From assembly GCA_011050675.1 (NCBI GenBank), contig DRFI01000008.1, positions 1 through 46,742 of the forward strand: a stretch of 46,742 nt of DNA, read 5' to 3'. The notes under the pieces were generated by a model. It did no database searches and was not told where the DNA came from. It worked only from the letters and a program-made list of their open reading frames with translations. Shown piece by piece: positions 33,192 to 41,830 of this stretch. The stretch comes from Maribacter sp. GTDB taxonomy: Bacteria; Bacteroidota; Bacteroidia; Flavobacteriales; Flavobacteriaceae. Each line of letters opens with the position of its first letter. The first letter of the stretch is position 1. Both the position numbers and the translations under genes were made by a program.

Positions 33192-33374
33192 CTAACTCTT
33201 ACTGGTGTTTCTAATAAGTCCAATTCCAGAAAAGAAAAAGATAGCACCTAATACATCATATACAATAAGTTGTTTTGTGGTACCTGTACTATTTCCAAAT
33301 AAAATTGCAGTGTAAACAAGTCCGCCAATACCTAACAAGGTTAAAACAGTTCCGAAAAGTTTCTTTAAATCTAT
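33192..33374 (-). pseudogene. Small two-helix membrane protein without a standard start codon
   Basis: A coherent 60-codon frame ends at TAG (33194-33192). It encodes DLKKLFGTVLTLLGIGGLVY, a short polar loop (FGNSTGTTKQL), a second helix (GAIFFFSGIGLI) and the basic tail RNTSKS. This is a well-formed two-helix protein with charged ends. The expected start position (33374-33372) reads ATA, and no ATG, GTG or TTG lies upstream in frame before the terminator hairpin. An internal TTG would remove half of helix 1. A start-lost relict or a rare ATA start is possible. Related small flavobacterial proteins begin MxxKK at this point, by recollection only. The gene lies directly downstream of a terminator with no room for a clear promoter. 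Confidence 0.5.
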
Positions 33375-33393
33375 GGGCGAAAAATAATAAAAA

Positions 33394-33423
33394 AAATGGG
33401 CAGTTTTTAAAAACTGCCCATTT
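33394..33423 (-). terminator. Terminator of the sigma/anti-sigma operon
   Basis: AAATGGGCAGTTTTT (33394-33408) and AAAAACTGCCCATTT (33409-33423) form a perfect 30-base palindrome, which folds into a stem with an A/T loop. On the minus strand it follows the anti-sigma stop by 20 bases and continues into TTTTTATTATTTTT, a good U-tract. Confidence 0.8.
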
Positions 33424-33443
33424 ATACTTTAAATTTTAATTAG

Positions 33444-34238
33444 TTAAGAAGCTGATACTACACCAAGTGTGTAGAGTTGTTCTAATGTTGGCGATTCACT
33501 ACCACCCGCCGGTTCTAATGTTATACCGAATGCTTCAGACTCATTAGGGTTGTTAAGTGCGAATACTTTGTTTTCATCTGTGGAAAAATCTTCAAGCAGA
33601 CCCATACTGGTAGGGGTAAGCGGCGAAAGTTTTAAAGACCACACTTGATATACAAAACCATCTGGAGGTTCAGGTAAACCTTTGGCATCTATAAATACCT
33701 TTTCATCTTCCTTGTTCCAATATGCTTTTGCGTATGATGTTGGCGAAATATCTTGTCCGCCCAACGTAATTACATTAATATTTTTATCACGAAGCGTATT
33801 CAATAAATCTTGAGTTTGTTCCAAAGAAGAATCCGTGTCTGCAATTTGCTGTTCTAAATCAATATTCTCTTTTTCAACAACCTGAATTTCTGATTTTAAA
33901 TCTTGATTTTGCTGATACATCCAAAATATACCAATTGCTAGTAAAACTGATGCCGCCAAACCAATATAAGATGATAGTGGATAGCCTCGTTTTTCGTTGA
34001 TAGAAATTACTTTAACCTCGCTATTTATTCTATCCATCAATGATTTGAACGAATAGTTATATCCTGGCGATGCTTTTCTTGATAATTCTAATATTGAAGC
34101 CTCAATCGCTTCTATCTCTTTCTGAATTTCTGGGTACTCTTTAGTGTAGTTGGCAATTTCCAGATTTTCTTTATCTGAAAGTGTACCAGCTATATAAAGC
34201 TCTAAAATTCCTGATGTTATATATTTTTCTACATCCAT
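33444..34238 (-). CDS. RskA-like anti-sigma factor
   Basis: The 264-aa product has an N-terminal cytoplasmic helical domain of about 80 residues (ITSGILELYIAGTLSDKENLEI, then EIEAIEASILEL), the sigma-binding region. One membrane helix (about 86-104, IGLAASVLLAIGIFWMYQQ) precedes a coiled coil (about 107-150, ENIDLEQQIADTDSSLEQTQ). The periplasmic C-terminal domain matches RskA-C: AKAYWNKEDEKVFIDAKGLPEPPDGFVYQVWSL and ALNNPNESEAFGITLEPAGGS. It would hold the upstream ECF sigma factor at the membrane. It starts one base after the sigma stop (TAG-T-ATG), so the two are made in a fixed ratio. No zinc-binding HxxxCxxC motif is present. Confidence 0.88.
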   Translation of the reverse strand: MDVEKYITSGILELYIAGTLSDKENLEIANYTKEYPEIQKEIEAIEASILELSRKASPGYNYSFKSLMDRINSEVKVISINEKRGYPLSSYIGLAASVLLAIGIFWMYQQNQDLKSEIQVVEKENIDLEQQIADTDSSLEQTQDLLNTLRDKNINVITLGGQDISPTSYAKAYWNKEDEKVFIDAKGLPEPPDGFVYQVWSLKLSPLTPTSMGLLEDFSTDENKVFALNNPNESEAFGITLEPAGGSESPTLEQLYTLGVVSAS

Positions 34239-34239
34239 A

Positions 34240-34776
34240 CTACTTAACCTCCATATTCTCCCTTAATTGGGAAATGCAACTCCTATTCCTTGTTTTTACA
34301 GTACCTATCGGAATTTCCAATTCTTCTGCGGCATCTTTTTGAGTATACCCTCTAAAGTATAACAGTTCTATGATTTGAACACATTTTTCCTTTAAATTCT
34401 TAACAAGATCTCTCAATCCTTTGGTATCTACAGTAGAACTTTCTTCTTCCTGTCTGTTCTGTAAAATACCTACGAAGTAATCTGCGGAAAGGTTCTTTTT
34501 ATCATTTTTATACGACCTACTACGTATTTCGTCGATAGCTGCATTTCTTGCGATGTTCAATATCCAAGTAAAAAATCTTCCTTTAGAAGAATTGTAACTT
34601 TCGCAGTTGTTCCAAATTTTAATAAAAACGTCTTGACAAATCTCTTGAGATAATGCGTCGTTTTTTACTATGGTGTTAATAACACCACATATATTATCGG
34701 AATACATTCCGTATAATTTTTCGAATGCGGAGGGGTCTTTCTTTTTAAATTGATCAACCAATAAGTCTAATTGCAT
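34240..34776 (-). CDS. ECF RNA polymerase sigma factor
   Basis: The 178-aa protein has sigma region 2 (about 10-75), with the -10-recognition helix QEICQDVFIKIWNNCESYNSSKGRFFTWILNIARNAAIDEIRSR. A linker leads to region 4 (about 120-175), with the helix-turn-helix GYTQKDAAEELEIPIGTVKTRNR. It lacks regions 1 and 3, as ECF factors do. The RskA-type anti-sigma follows with one-base spacing. Only about 30 bases separate its start codon from the terminator hairpin of the superoxide dismutase gene, so its promoter must overlap that hairpin, or expression depends on read-through from the dismutase gene. Confidence 0.92.
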   Translation of the reverse strand: MQLDLLVDQFKKKDPSAFEKLYGMYSDNICGVINTIVKNDALSQEICQDVFIKIWNNCESYNSSKGRFFTWILNIARNAAIDEIRSRSYKNDKKNLSADYFVGILQNRQEEESSTVDTKGLRDLVKNLKEKCVQIIELLYFRGYTQKDAAEELEIPIGTVKTRNRSCISQLRENMEVK

Positions 34777-34806
34777 GAGTGCTTTTTTAAATCGGTTAAA
34801 AATAAA

Positions 34807-34831
34807 AAAAGCTGTTCTAAGAACAGCTTTT
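34807..34831 (-). terminator. Terminator of the superoxide dismutase gene
   Basis: AAAAGCTGTTC (34807-34817) pairs perfectly with GAACAGCTTTT (34821-34831) around a 3-base loop. On the minus strand the stem continues into TTTTTTTATTTTT, giving a good U-tract. It lies 20 bases past the dismutase stop. Confidence 0.78.
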
Positions 34832-34850
34832 AAAAAATATATTATTAACC

Positions 34851-35444
34851 CTATTCAATAATACCGGCACAACTAACACGTGCACCAGCAGCACCACTAG
34901 GTTGAGAGGTGTAATCATCAACACCTTGGTGTACAATTACTCCTTTTCCTAAAATGTTTTTGTTTTCGTCATCACATCCAATACACCATTCTTCTGTAGA
35001 AAATTCAACTTTGGCATTACCATCGGCATCTGCGGTAAAGTTTCCAATATCTCCTTTATGGTATCCCTCAGAAGCACCCCATTTACCATGTGGCTCACTT
35101 GTTGGGTTCCAGTGTCCTCCAGCAGAAGATCCGTCAGCTGCCGTACAATCTGCAGTTTGGTGAATATGTATTGCATGTTCTCCTTCTGTAAGTCCAGATA
35201 ATACAGCTACCATACTAACTTCGTCATCTTCCTCTGTAAAGGTTACTTCACCCTTTACATTACTGTCACTTTTAGGCTCTAACATAAACTTCACTACAGT
35301 TTCCTGTTCGTTCATTTCGGTTTTAGCCTCGTCCATCATTTCTTCTACTTCATCTTTGGCGTCAGAAGCTTCTTTTTTTACTTCTTTACAACTAAAAGCA
35401 ACTAATATTGCCAATAGTGCTAATTGCATTTTAAATATTTTCAT
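34851..35444 (-). CDS. sodC: Cu-Zn superoxide dismutase, lipoprotein
   Basis: The 197-aa product has an SPII signal (LALLAILVAFSC, Cys19) and a Lys/Glu-rich linker (about 20-50). The SodC beta-barrel follows: copper ligands in HAIHIHQTADC, bridging and zinc ligands in GGHWNPTSEPHGKWGASEGYHKGDIGNF, and the last copper His in VIVHQGVDDY. The two Cys of the structural disulfide (TADC and the C-terminal VSCAG) and the SGAAGARVSC tail are present. An extra CIGC pair (EEWCIGCDDENKN) lies in the zinc-subloop region. It detoxifies extracytoplasmic superoxide and is anchored to a membrane. It has its own terminator, with the ECF sigma gene following. Confidence 0.92.
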   Translation of the reverse strand: MKIFKMQLALLAILVAFSCKEVKKEASDAKDEVEEMMDEAKTEMNEQETVVKFMLEPKSDSNVKGEVTFTEEDDEVSMVAVLSGLTEGEHAIHIHQTADCTAADGSSAGGHWNPTSEPHGKWGASEGYHKGDIGNFTADADGNAKVEFSTEEWCIGCDDENKNILGKGVIVHQGVDDYTSQPSGAAGARVSCAGIIE

Positions 35445-35573
35445 CTTAATTGTGTTTAAAGGTTGGTGATAAAGTTACATATTTATAGCTATACCTTTTG
35501 CTCATTTCAAATTCATTTTAACAGAAATCAATTATAAACTTGGTAACTATATTAAAGACAGGTAATTTTTATT

Positions 35574-36299
35574 TTATTCCTTCTTTTCAAAAATACCACT
35601 CAAATCGGTATTATAAAATACCCCAACTTGAAAACGATCAAAGTTGGTTTCACTAAAATGATTCTTCAAATAGCCTACTTGCATGCTCAAATTATCAGTA
35701 ACATTTACACCTAGTGCGGCATATGCTCTGTTTTGACCAAAAGCATCATTCTGTAAGTTGATGAAAATTTCATCGTAAAAATTTAAAAAGAAAATGTCGG
35801 TTAGGGGCAAGGTCATTTGAATTCTATACCTAGCTCTGTGCAATGTGTTGCTAATACCTGTAAAATTATTTTGAACAAAGCGTTGCTCTAATCGATAGCG
35901 ATGCTCAAACTTAAATTCCCACACCTTGTTCTTAAGAATGAACTGCTCAAAAATACGATGCTCTGAAATAGAATTATTTTCAAATAAGGCATCGTCCCCA
36001 AGAATATCAAATTCTCTAAAAGTAGGATCGGTGTCTATAAAGCCGTAACCAAGAGTTACAATTGCATCAGAATTAATATGATAATTTACTCCTGTTCTCA
36101 ATAACAACTGATTGAAATTAGAAGCCATTTCATAATATCTAAATTGCGCTTCGGTATGTATACTCCATTTATCGGCAATTTTGTTGGTTCCAAAATACAT
36201 GAACCAACTACCGAAATCGTCTTCGCCAGTTATTTCACTTTGGGCATTTGTACTTAAAATCGTTGTGGTTAATAATAGTAATGTAATAACTTTCCTCAT
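35574..36299 (-). CDS. DUF2490 outer-membrane-barrel-like protein
   Basis: The 241-aa product has a signal peptide (VITLLLLTTTILSTNAQ). Amphipathic beta-strands follow, with the family pattern DDFGSWFMYFGTNKIADKWSIHTEAQFRYYE, then LLRTGVNYHIN, FEHRYRLEQRF, RARYRIQMTLPL and an aromatic end. This matches DUF2490, predicted as a small outer-membrane beta-barrel. The terminal residues (FYNTDLSGIFEKKE) do not end in a C-terminal Phe, but many Bacteroidota barrels do not either. It is the last gene of the unit that contains the VPS10-like protein and the S9 peptidase, 29 bases after the peptidase. Confidence 0.82.
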   Translation of the reverse strand: MRKVITLLLLTTTILSTNAQSEITGEDDFGSWFMYFGTNKIADKWSIHTEAQFRYYEMASNFNQLLLRTGVNYHINSDAIVTLGYGFIDTDPTFREFDILGDDALFENNSISEHRIFEQFILKNKVWEFKFEHRYRLEQRFVQNNFTGISNTLHRARYRIQMTLPLTDIFFLNFYDEIFINLQNDAFGQNRAYAALGVNVTDNLSMQVGYLKNHFSETNFDRFQVGVFYNTDLSGIFEKKE

Positions 36300-36328
36300 T
36301 CTTCGTATTCTTGATTTACAATTTATAA

Positions 36329-38272
36329 TTATGGATTATTCTTTATAAGTGCGCCATCTTCAATAGCTGTTCCTTTATCTTTCTTTAGATATACATCTAA
36401 AAATTTTAAAACTCGGCTATAGGCTTCAATTTGATTTTCCTTCTTAACAAAACCATGTCCTTCATCTTCAAATAGCACATACTCGACAGGTACACCGTTC
36501 TTTTTAACACCAGCTACAATCTCATCAGATTCTACTTGTAATACTCTAGGGTCTTGAGAACCTTGTAACACAATTAAAGGCTTGGTTACTTTATCGGTAT
36601 GGAATAGGGGTGATATCTCCTTTAAACGTACAGAATCTGCACTATAAGGATCACCTAGCTCTAAATAAAGCGCATCTTTAAAAGACTCCCACCATGGTGG
36701 TATACTCTTTAATGTTCTGATCCAATTGGTAACGCCAAAAAGATTTACACCAACGGCAAACTCTTCTGGGGTGTAGGTCAATGCAGCCATGGTCATATAG
36801 CCACCATAAGAACCACCTATGATTCCGATTTTTTCTGCATCTATTTCTGGTTGAGAAGCAAGCCAATTTTTACCTTCTACACAATCTTTCAAATCTTTGT
36901 CACCATGGTTTAGGTCATCCATTTGAAAGAATGTTTTTCCGTAGCCACTACTACCTCTGTTATTTACTGCTAAAACAGCGTAACCATGGTTGGTTAAATA
37001 TTGAATAAATGAACTAAAATTTTGACGACTCTGACCACCTGGTCCGCCATGAACCCAAACCAACGCTGGTACCTTTGCATCGGCACTTGCTTGATGTGGC
37101 TTGTAATAAATAGCTGGTATTTCAACTCCGTCAAAAGATTTGTAGCGAACAACTTCTGCAGTAACAAGATCTTCGGTTTTAATTTCAGGGTTTAAAACAT
37201 CTGTCAATTGCTTTTGTTCTTTTGTTTTTAGATTATAGACATATAAGTTACTTGGGGTTTGCGAACCTCCTGCATAAAAACGCATCCATTTTTCGTCTTT
37301 AGAGAAATCTACATTTGTTATTGCCATAGATTCAAATGACGGCAAATCAATATTTTCCATAGTAGCTACATCCATAACTTCGATGGTGTTTTTTGCATCT
37401 TCATTGATATAGGTAACTAGGTAAGTTCCATTTTCGGTAAAGTAACTACCTAAAATATCCCAATCACGGGTTATCACTGTATCGCTAGTGCCAGTTGCAA
37501 TGTTATATTTCATGAGGTATGAAAACTCATTACCTTCATCAGTGGTATAATATAGCTCGTCACCTGAGGGAGAAAAATCTTGACTATTATTCGCACTTTG
37601 TGTTTTATTAATCTTGATTTTCTTCTCTGTAGCAAGGTCTAAAAGGTATAAGTCAGAGTCGTTGGTATTTAAAGACTTACTCAACGTTAGATATTTTTCG
37701 TCTTTACTAAGGTTTCCAATATCGTAACCATCGTTATTCTTATAAATTAGTTTTGGCGAATAATTGAGAAAATCCATTTGATACAAATCCATGTATTTTG
37801 AATCTCGCTTGTTAGAGGTAAAAAAGAAACTTTGGTTGTCTTCTGCCCAACCATGAAAACTAGCTCTAGCACCTTTAGCTGGTGTAAGGTCTGTATGGCT
37901 ACCATTTAAATTGCGGATGTAGATATGGTATATTTCATCACCATTACCATCCATACTAAAAAGCATTCGCTCATCTCTTGGAAAATATGAAATAGCAAAA
38001 ACAGAAGCACTGTCCGATTGAGTTATTGGTGTAAACTCACCACCATTAGCAGGAACAGTATACATATTGTATATACCAGATCTATTGCTTGAAACCAATA
38101 GTTTAGAATTATCATGATAAAAACTGCCACCTGAAATAGCTTCATTATCCATCATTTGTTTAATGGTATACTGATCCGGTATTTTGGTGATTTCTATTTC
38201 CTTTTGAACTTCTTTTTTTTCTGTACAACTCCAAATAAGGGCTATTGCAAAACAAGCGAGCAGTTTTTTCAT
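36329..38272 (-). CDS. S9-family (prolyl oligopeptidase-type) peptidase, lipoprotein
   Basis: The 647-aa product starts with an SPII signal (LLACFAIALIWSC, Cys16). Its N-terminal beta-propeller (about 40-370) has WD40-like PD40 repeats (for example SKDEKYLTLSKSL and SPSGDELYYTTD). The C-terminal alpha/beta hydrolase (about 385-635) carries the nucleophile S488 in GGSYGGYM, the acid in LQGSQDPRV and the His in FEDEGHGFVK. The oxyanion block is VWVHGGPGGQSRQ. It cleaves dipeptides or acyl-aminoacyl groups from peptides in the envelope. It begins 39 bases after the VPS10-like gene and precedes DUF2490, so an operon is likely. Confidence 0.93.
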   Translation of the reverse strand: MKKLLACFAIALIWSCTEKKEVQKEIEITKIPDQYTIKQMMDNEAISGGSFYHDNSKLLVSSNRSGIYNMYTVPANGGEFTPITQSDSASVFAISYFPRDERMLFSMDGNGDEIYHIYIRNLNGSHTDLTPAKGARASFHGWAEDNQSFFFTSNKRDSKYMDLYQMDFLNYSPKLIYKNNDGYDIGNLSKDEKYLTLSKSLNTNDSDLYLLDLATEKKIKINKTQSANNSQDFSPSGDELYYTTDEGNEFSYLMKYNIATGTSDTVITRDWDILGSYFTENGTYLVTYINEDAKNTIEVMDVATMENIDLPSFESMAITNVDFSKDEKWMRFYAGGSQTPSNLYVYNLKTKEQKQLTDVLNPEIKTEDLVTAEVVRYKSFDGVEIPAIYYKPHQASADAKVPALVWVHGGPGGQSRQNFSSFIQYLTNHGYAVLAVNNRGSSGYGKTFFQMDDLNHGDKDLKDCVEGKNWLASQPEIDAEKIGIIGGSYGGYMTMAALTYTPEEFAVGVNLFGVTNWIRTLKSIPPWWESFKDALYLELGDPYSADSVRLKEISPLFHTDKVTKPLIVLQGSQDPRVLQVESDEIVAGVKKNGVPVEYVLFEDEGHGFVKKENQIEAYSRVLKFLDVYLKKDKGTAIEDGALIKNNP

Positions 38273-38311
38273 AATTGATGTTTTAAATAAGCATACCTAT
38301 TAAAATGAGAA

Positions 38312-41300
38312 TTATTTCAAACTAAATGTATCTACTTCTTTAAATGGAGAAAGTTCAAGACTCTCCATAGTTGCTTTATATGATTTCCAATCTGTAGAAA
38401 AGAAGGTGTTAGTTTTATCTAAAGCACTTTCTATTTCATCTTTTGCAAATTGTATTAGTTGCTTCTCTGTAGCAGTCATACCAGCTTTACGTGAGCCTAC
38501 ATAGCTACGTGCTATTTGTAACCGCTGCATTACGGTCATTTCTTTATTACGAGTAATACCTTGTCTTTTGTCAACTTTACCTAAATATAGTGCAGTAACA
38601 GAATCTATTTGCTTCACTATTTTTTTAGATGCATCAATTTGCTCCTTGAACATTTTCTTGTCTTTCTTATTCAAGTCTTTTTGCAATTTTACAGCAGCTT
38701 CTTTACTCTCTGCTAATTGCTGAACAGCATCGGCTGCTTTTTGCATGTAAGATTCTAATACCTTTCCATTAGCATACGCTTCATTGATACCTGCAGTAGA
38801 AACTTCTAAGCGAGGATCTGATTTTACTGTAATCTTAGTTTCCTCTTCTAACTCACCATAAAGCATTTTTACCGTATAAGTACCTGGTTTCACATCTAAT
38901 CCGCCAGATTCTTTCTTTTTAACTTGTACTTTTCTAGAAGGTCTGTCGGCTCCTTTTTCATCCATTCCCCAGTAAATTCTGTGGAATCCGGCTTTTTCTG
39001 GAGTCTTGTATTTTAAGGTACGAATTAATCTTTCACCATCATAAAAATCGAACTGAACAGAATCTTTCTTTTGTACGCCAGTTAATTCAACTGCTTCTGA
39101 TTTTTCCTCAGAATCATCTTCTTTTTCGTTAGAAGAAGGCTTCTCTTTCTTGGCTTCTTTTTTACCTTCTTTTAAATAATAGGTAATCATTGCGCCAGAC
39201 TTTCTGTTTTCTCCTTGATAAAGACCATCACCACCAAAACGACTTCCCGTTGGTTGTTGATATGAAGCTTGATATGCCGTTGGCGGAGTAAATAATTCTA
39301 TTTCTTTATTAAGGATAGATGCATCTGAAGCTAAGGCACGCAACGGACGAATATCATCTAATACCCATGCCGCACGACCAAAAGTACCTATAACTAAATC
39401 GTGTTCTCTTGGGTGAATAGCTAAATCTTTAGTGGAAACCGTTGGGAAACCTTCTGTCCATTTTTGCCATTTATCACCTGCATTCAAAGAAACATATAAA
39501 CCATCATCGGTACCTAAAAACACCAAGTTAGGATTCTCTGGATCTTCGATAATAGATAGCGCATAGCTTTCTACATCTGTAGCATCCACAATTCTTGTCC
39601 AAGATTTACCGTAATCTTTTGTGCGGTATGCATATGGTGTGTAATTGAATCTTCTGTAATCATTAGCAATTAATAGCGCTTCACCTTTATTACGTGTAGA
39701 TGCTTTTATTTGCGGAATCCAGCTTCCTTTTGGTAAACCTTTAATATTACCAGTTACTTCTGTCCAAGTTCCACCTCCGTTTTGGGTGTAATGAACACGA
39801 CCATCATCAGAACCAGACCAAAGCATATCCTTTTCAACGGTAGATGGTTCAATTACTAATATGGTGGTGTGGTTTTCAGCACCTGTAGCATCCATAGACA
39901 ATCCGCCACTTTCGCTTTGCTTTTGTTTTTCTGAATCGTTAGTAGTTAAATCCGGAGAAATTACCTTCCAGGTTAATCCCTTATCTATGCTTTTATGAAC
40001 AAACTGACTACCAAAATAAATTGTGCTGTTGTCGAAAGGATCTTGGCTAATAGCCGAGTTCCAGTTAAAACGTAGTTCTGTAGTTGCATCTGGTGGAGTA
40101 GGGCGTACAATGTAATTATCGCCTGTTTCATGATCGAAACGTTGTACGTAACCTTGCTGACTCATAGTATATCCATATCTAGAATCTACGGGATCGGGAA
40201 CAACATCAAAACCATCACCGAAGCTAATTTCTTGCCAGTAGCTATTACGTATTCCCTGAGCTTTCCAAACATAAGCTGGACCTCTCCAAGAACCGTTGTC
40301 TTGCATACCGCCGTATACATTATAAGGGTATTCGTTATCGGTAGCAATATGATAAAATTGCGCAACCGGAAGGTTACCTACAAAGCGCCATGTTTTTCCA
40401 CCATCTTTAGAAATGTTTAATCCGCCATCATTACCGTCCATCATAAACTGCCCGTTATCTGGATGAATCCAAAATGCATGGTGATCAGGGTGTACTCCAT
40501 TATCTGCACGATATGCAGGCATTAATTGTTCAAAGTTTTTTCCGCCGTCTTGCGAAACGTTCACGTAGGTAAATACAGAAAATACTCTATTTTCATTTTC
40601 AGGATCTACGTAAATTTCAGAATAGTAAAAAGGTCTATTTCCAATATCATCTTTTTCATTAATTTTTTCCCACTTAAATCCGCCATCCTCAGATTTGTAT
40701 AGCGCGTTCTTTTTGGCTTCTACCAAAGCATAAATAACATCTGGCTTACCAGGAGCTATAGCAACACCAATTCTACCTAGGTCACCAGCAGGCAATCCAT
40801 CTTCTTCAGATAACTTCTTCCAATTCTTACCACCATCATGTGTTATGTACAATCCACTACCAGAACCACCAGAGTTAAAGAACCAGGGATCGCGCTTGTG
40901 TTCCCACATTGCTGCAATTAATTTGTTCGGGTTGGTCGGATCCATAATAAGGTCTGCAACACCTGTTTTATTATTTACAAAAAGAACTTTTTTCCAAGTT
41001 TCGCCACCATCTGTAGTTTTAAAAACTCCACGTTCTGGGTGTTCGCCCCATGGAGATCCAATAGCACCTACATACACGGTATTAGGATCCATTGGGTCGA
41101 TCTTAATTCTATGAATGTGTCTTGTTTTTTCAAGACCCATAGATTTCCAAGTTTTTCCACCGTCCAGAGATTTGTATACTCCGTAGCCACCATTTAAACT
41201 ATTTCTAGGGTTTCCTTCACCTGTACCTGCCCAAATAACAGACGGATTACTTTGTTGAATAGCAACCGCACCAATTGAAGCAGTTACTTCTTTATCGAAA

Positions 41301-41536
41301 ATAGGTTCCCATTTTATGCCACCAGATGTAGATTTCCATAATCCACCAGAAGCTGTACCTACATACATAATATCAGGATTTGAATTGACAACATCAATGC
41401 TGGTAACACGACCACTCATACCACCGGGACCGATGTTACGGGGTTTCATGTCTTGCACGAGGTCCATTTTAAATTCTTGGGCTGTAGCGAAAAAAGATGC
41501 GAAAAGCATCAACAGGGAGAGTAATCTTCTTGTCAT
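38312..41536 (-). CDS. VPS10/sortilin-like BNR-repeat secreted protein
   Basis: The 1074-aa product has a signal peptide (LLSLLMLFASFFATAQ) and then at least ten BNR/Asp-box repeats of the form S-x-DGGxxW (GLWKSTSGGIKWEP, GVYKSLDGGKTWKS, GVFKTTDGGETWKK, LYKSEDGGFKWEK and so on). They form one or two large beta-propellers over about 30-720, of the VPS10/sortilin-like type. A proline-rich linker and a highly charged Lys/Glu tract (about 805-830) lead to a beta-sandwich (about 850-930) and a C-terminal helical region. Annotations as 'glycosyl hydrolase' exist for this family, but no catalytic residues can be identified. It is the first gene of the secreted set with the S9 peptidase. Confidence 0.87.
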   Translation of the reverse strand: MTRRLLSLLMLFASFFATAQEFKMDLVQDMKPRNIGPGGMSGRVTSIDVVNSNPDIMYVGTASGGLWKSTSGGIKWEPIFDKEVTASIGAVAIQQSNPSVIWAGTGEGNPRNSLNGGYGVYKSLDGGKTWKSMGLEKTRHIHRIKIDPMDPNTVYVGAIGSPWGEHPERGVFKTTDGGETWKKVLFVNNKTGVADLIMDPTNPNKLIAAMWEHKRDPWFFNSGGSGSGLYITHDGGKNWKKLSEEDGLPAGDLGRIGVAIAPGKPDVIYALVEAKKNALYKSEDGGFKWEKINEKDDIGNRPFYYSEIYVDPENENRVFSVFTYVNVSQDGGKNFEQLMPAYRADNGVHPDHHAFWIHPDNGQFMMDGNDGGLNISKDGGKTWRFVGNLPVAQFYHIATDNEYPYNVYGGMQDNGSWRGPAYVWKAQGIRNSYWQEISFGDGFDVVPDPVDSRYGYTMSQQGYVQRFDHETGDNYIVRPTPPDATTELRFNWNSAISQDPFDNSTIYFGSQFVHKSIDKGLTWKVISPDLTTNDSEKQKQSESGGLSMDATGAENHTTILVIEPSTVEKDMLWSGSDDGRVHYTQNGGGTWTEVTGNIKGLPKGSWIPQIKASTRNKGEALLIANDYRRFNYTPYAYRTKDYGKSWTRIVDATDVESYALSIIEDPENPNLVFLGTDDGLYVSLNAGDKWQKWTEGFPTVSTKDLAIHPREHDLVIGTFGRAAWVLDDIRPLRALASDASILNKEIELFTPPTAYQASYQQPTGSRFGGDGLYQGENRKSGAMITYYLKEGKKEAKKEKPSSNEKEDDSEEKSEAVELTGVQKKDSVQFDFYDGERLIRTLKYKTPEKAGFHRIYWGMDEKGADRPSRKVQVKKKESGGLDVKPGTYTVKMLYGELEEETKITVKSDPRLEVSTAGINEAYANGKVLESYMQKAADAVQQLAESKEAAVKLQKDLNKKDKKMFKEQIDASKKIVKQIDSVTALYLGKVDKRQGITRNKEMTVMQRLQIARSYVGSRKAGMTATEKQLIQFAKDEIESALDKTNTFFSTDWKSYKATMESLELSPFKEVDTFSLK

Positions 41537-41695
41537 TGTAGTGGTTTGTTAGTTATGTGCCTAAAAATAAATGAAAAGAAAGGGAAGTATTCTTAAAAGG
41601 ATGTTAACAGTGGGTAGTTTTGTATAATCAGTAATTAATTAACATTTAACGGTATCGGTATGCAGTAGTCCGTTTCAATAAACAGTTTTCAGTTT

Positions 41696-41722
41696 CGTCT
41701 TTGCGAAGAGCTTTTCGCGACG
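41696..41722. repeat. Palindromic repeat, intergenic
   Basis: CGTC (41696-41699) and GACG (41719-41722) enclose GCGAA/TTCGC, giving an imperfect hairpin. The sequence CGTCTTTGCGAAGAG with downstream CGACGAAGAAATC resembles a GC-richer palindromic repeat family scattered in many genomes. It stands out from the AT-rich surroundings. Confidence 0.5.
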
Positions 41723-41786
41723 AAGAAATCTATTTAATGGATGTTCTAAAGTTCCCGACTACGGCCGAGCAGACAAATTGAAGCTT

Positions 41787-41809
41787 GGTCACTGAGCGTA
41801 GCCGAAGTG
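41787..41809. repeat. Dispersed-repeat-like motif (CACTGAGCGTAGCCGAAGTG)
   Basis: GGTCACTGAGCGTAGCCGAA followed by GTG is a GC-rich imperfect palindrome in the gap downstream of the methyltransferase gene. Its arms CACT and AGTG pair, as do part of the interior bases. I recall near-identical motifs in intergenic regions of other Flavobacteriia. Copy number cannot be checked here. Confidence 0.5.
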
Positions 41810-41830
41810 AAAATCAACAACCAACAACCA

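Noticed and set aside
38312..41536. Several plus-strand frames of 78-96 codons opposite the VPS10-like gene
   Set aside because: They are antisense to a strongly supported, repeat-rich coding frame, lack protein-like composition and have no separate regulatory signals.
38312..41536. Sialidase or glycosyl hydrolase call based on Asp-box repeats
   Set aside because: Asp-boxes are structural. The arginine triad and acid residues of sialidases could not be identified, so the VPS10/sortilin-like description is safer.
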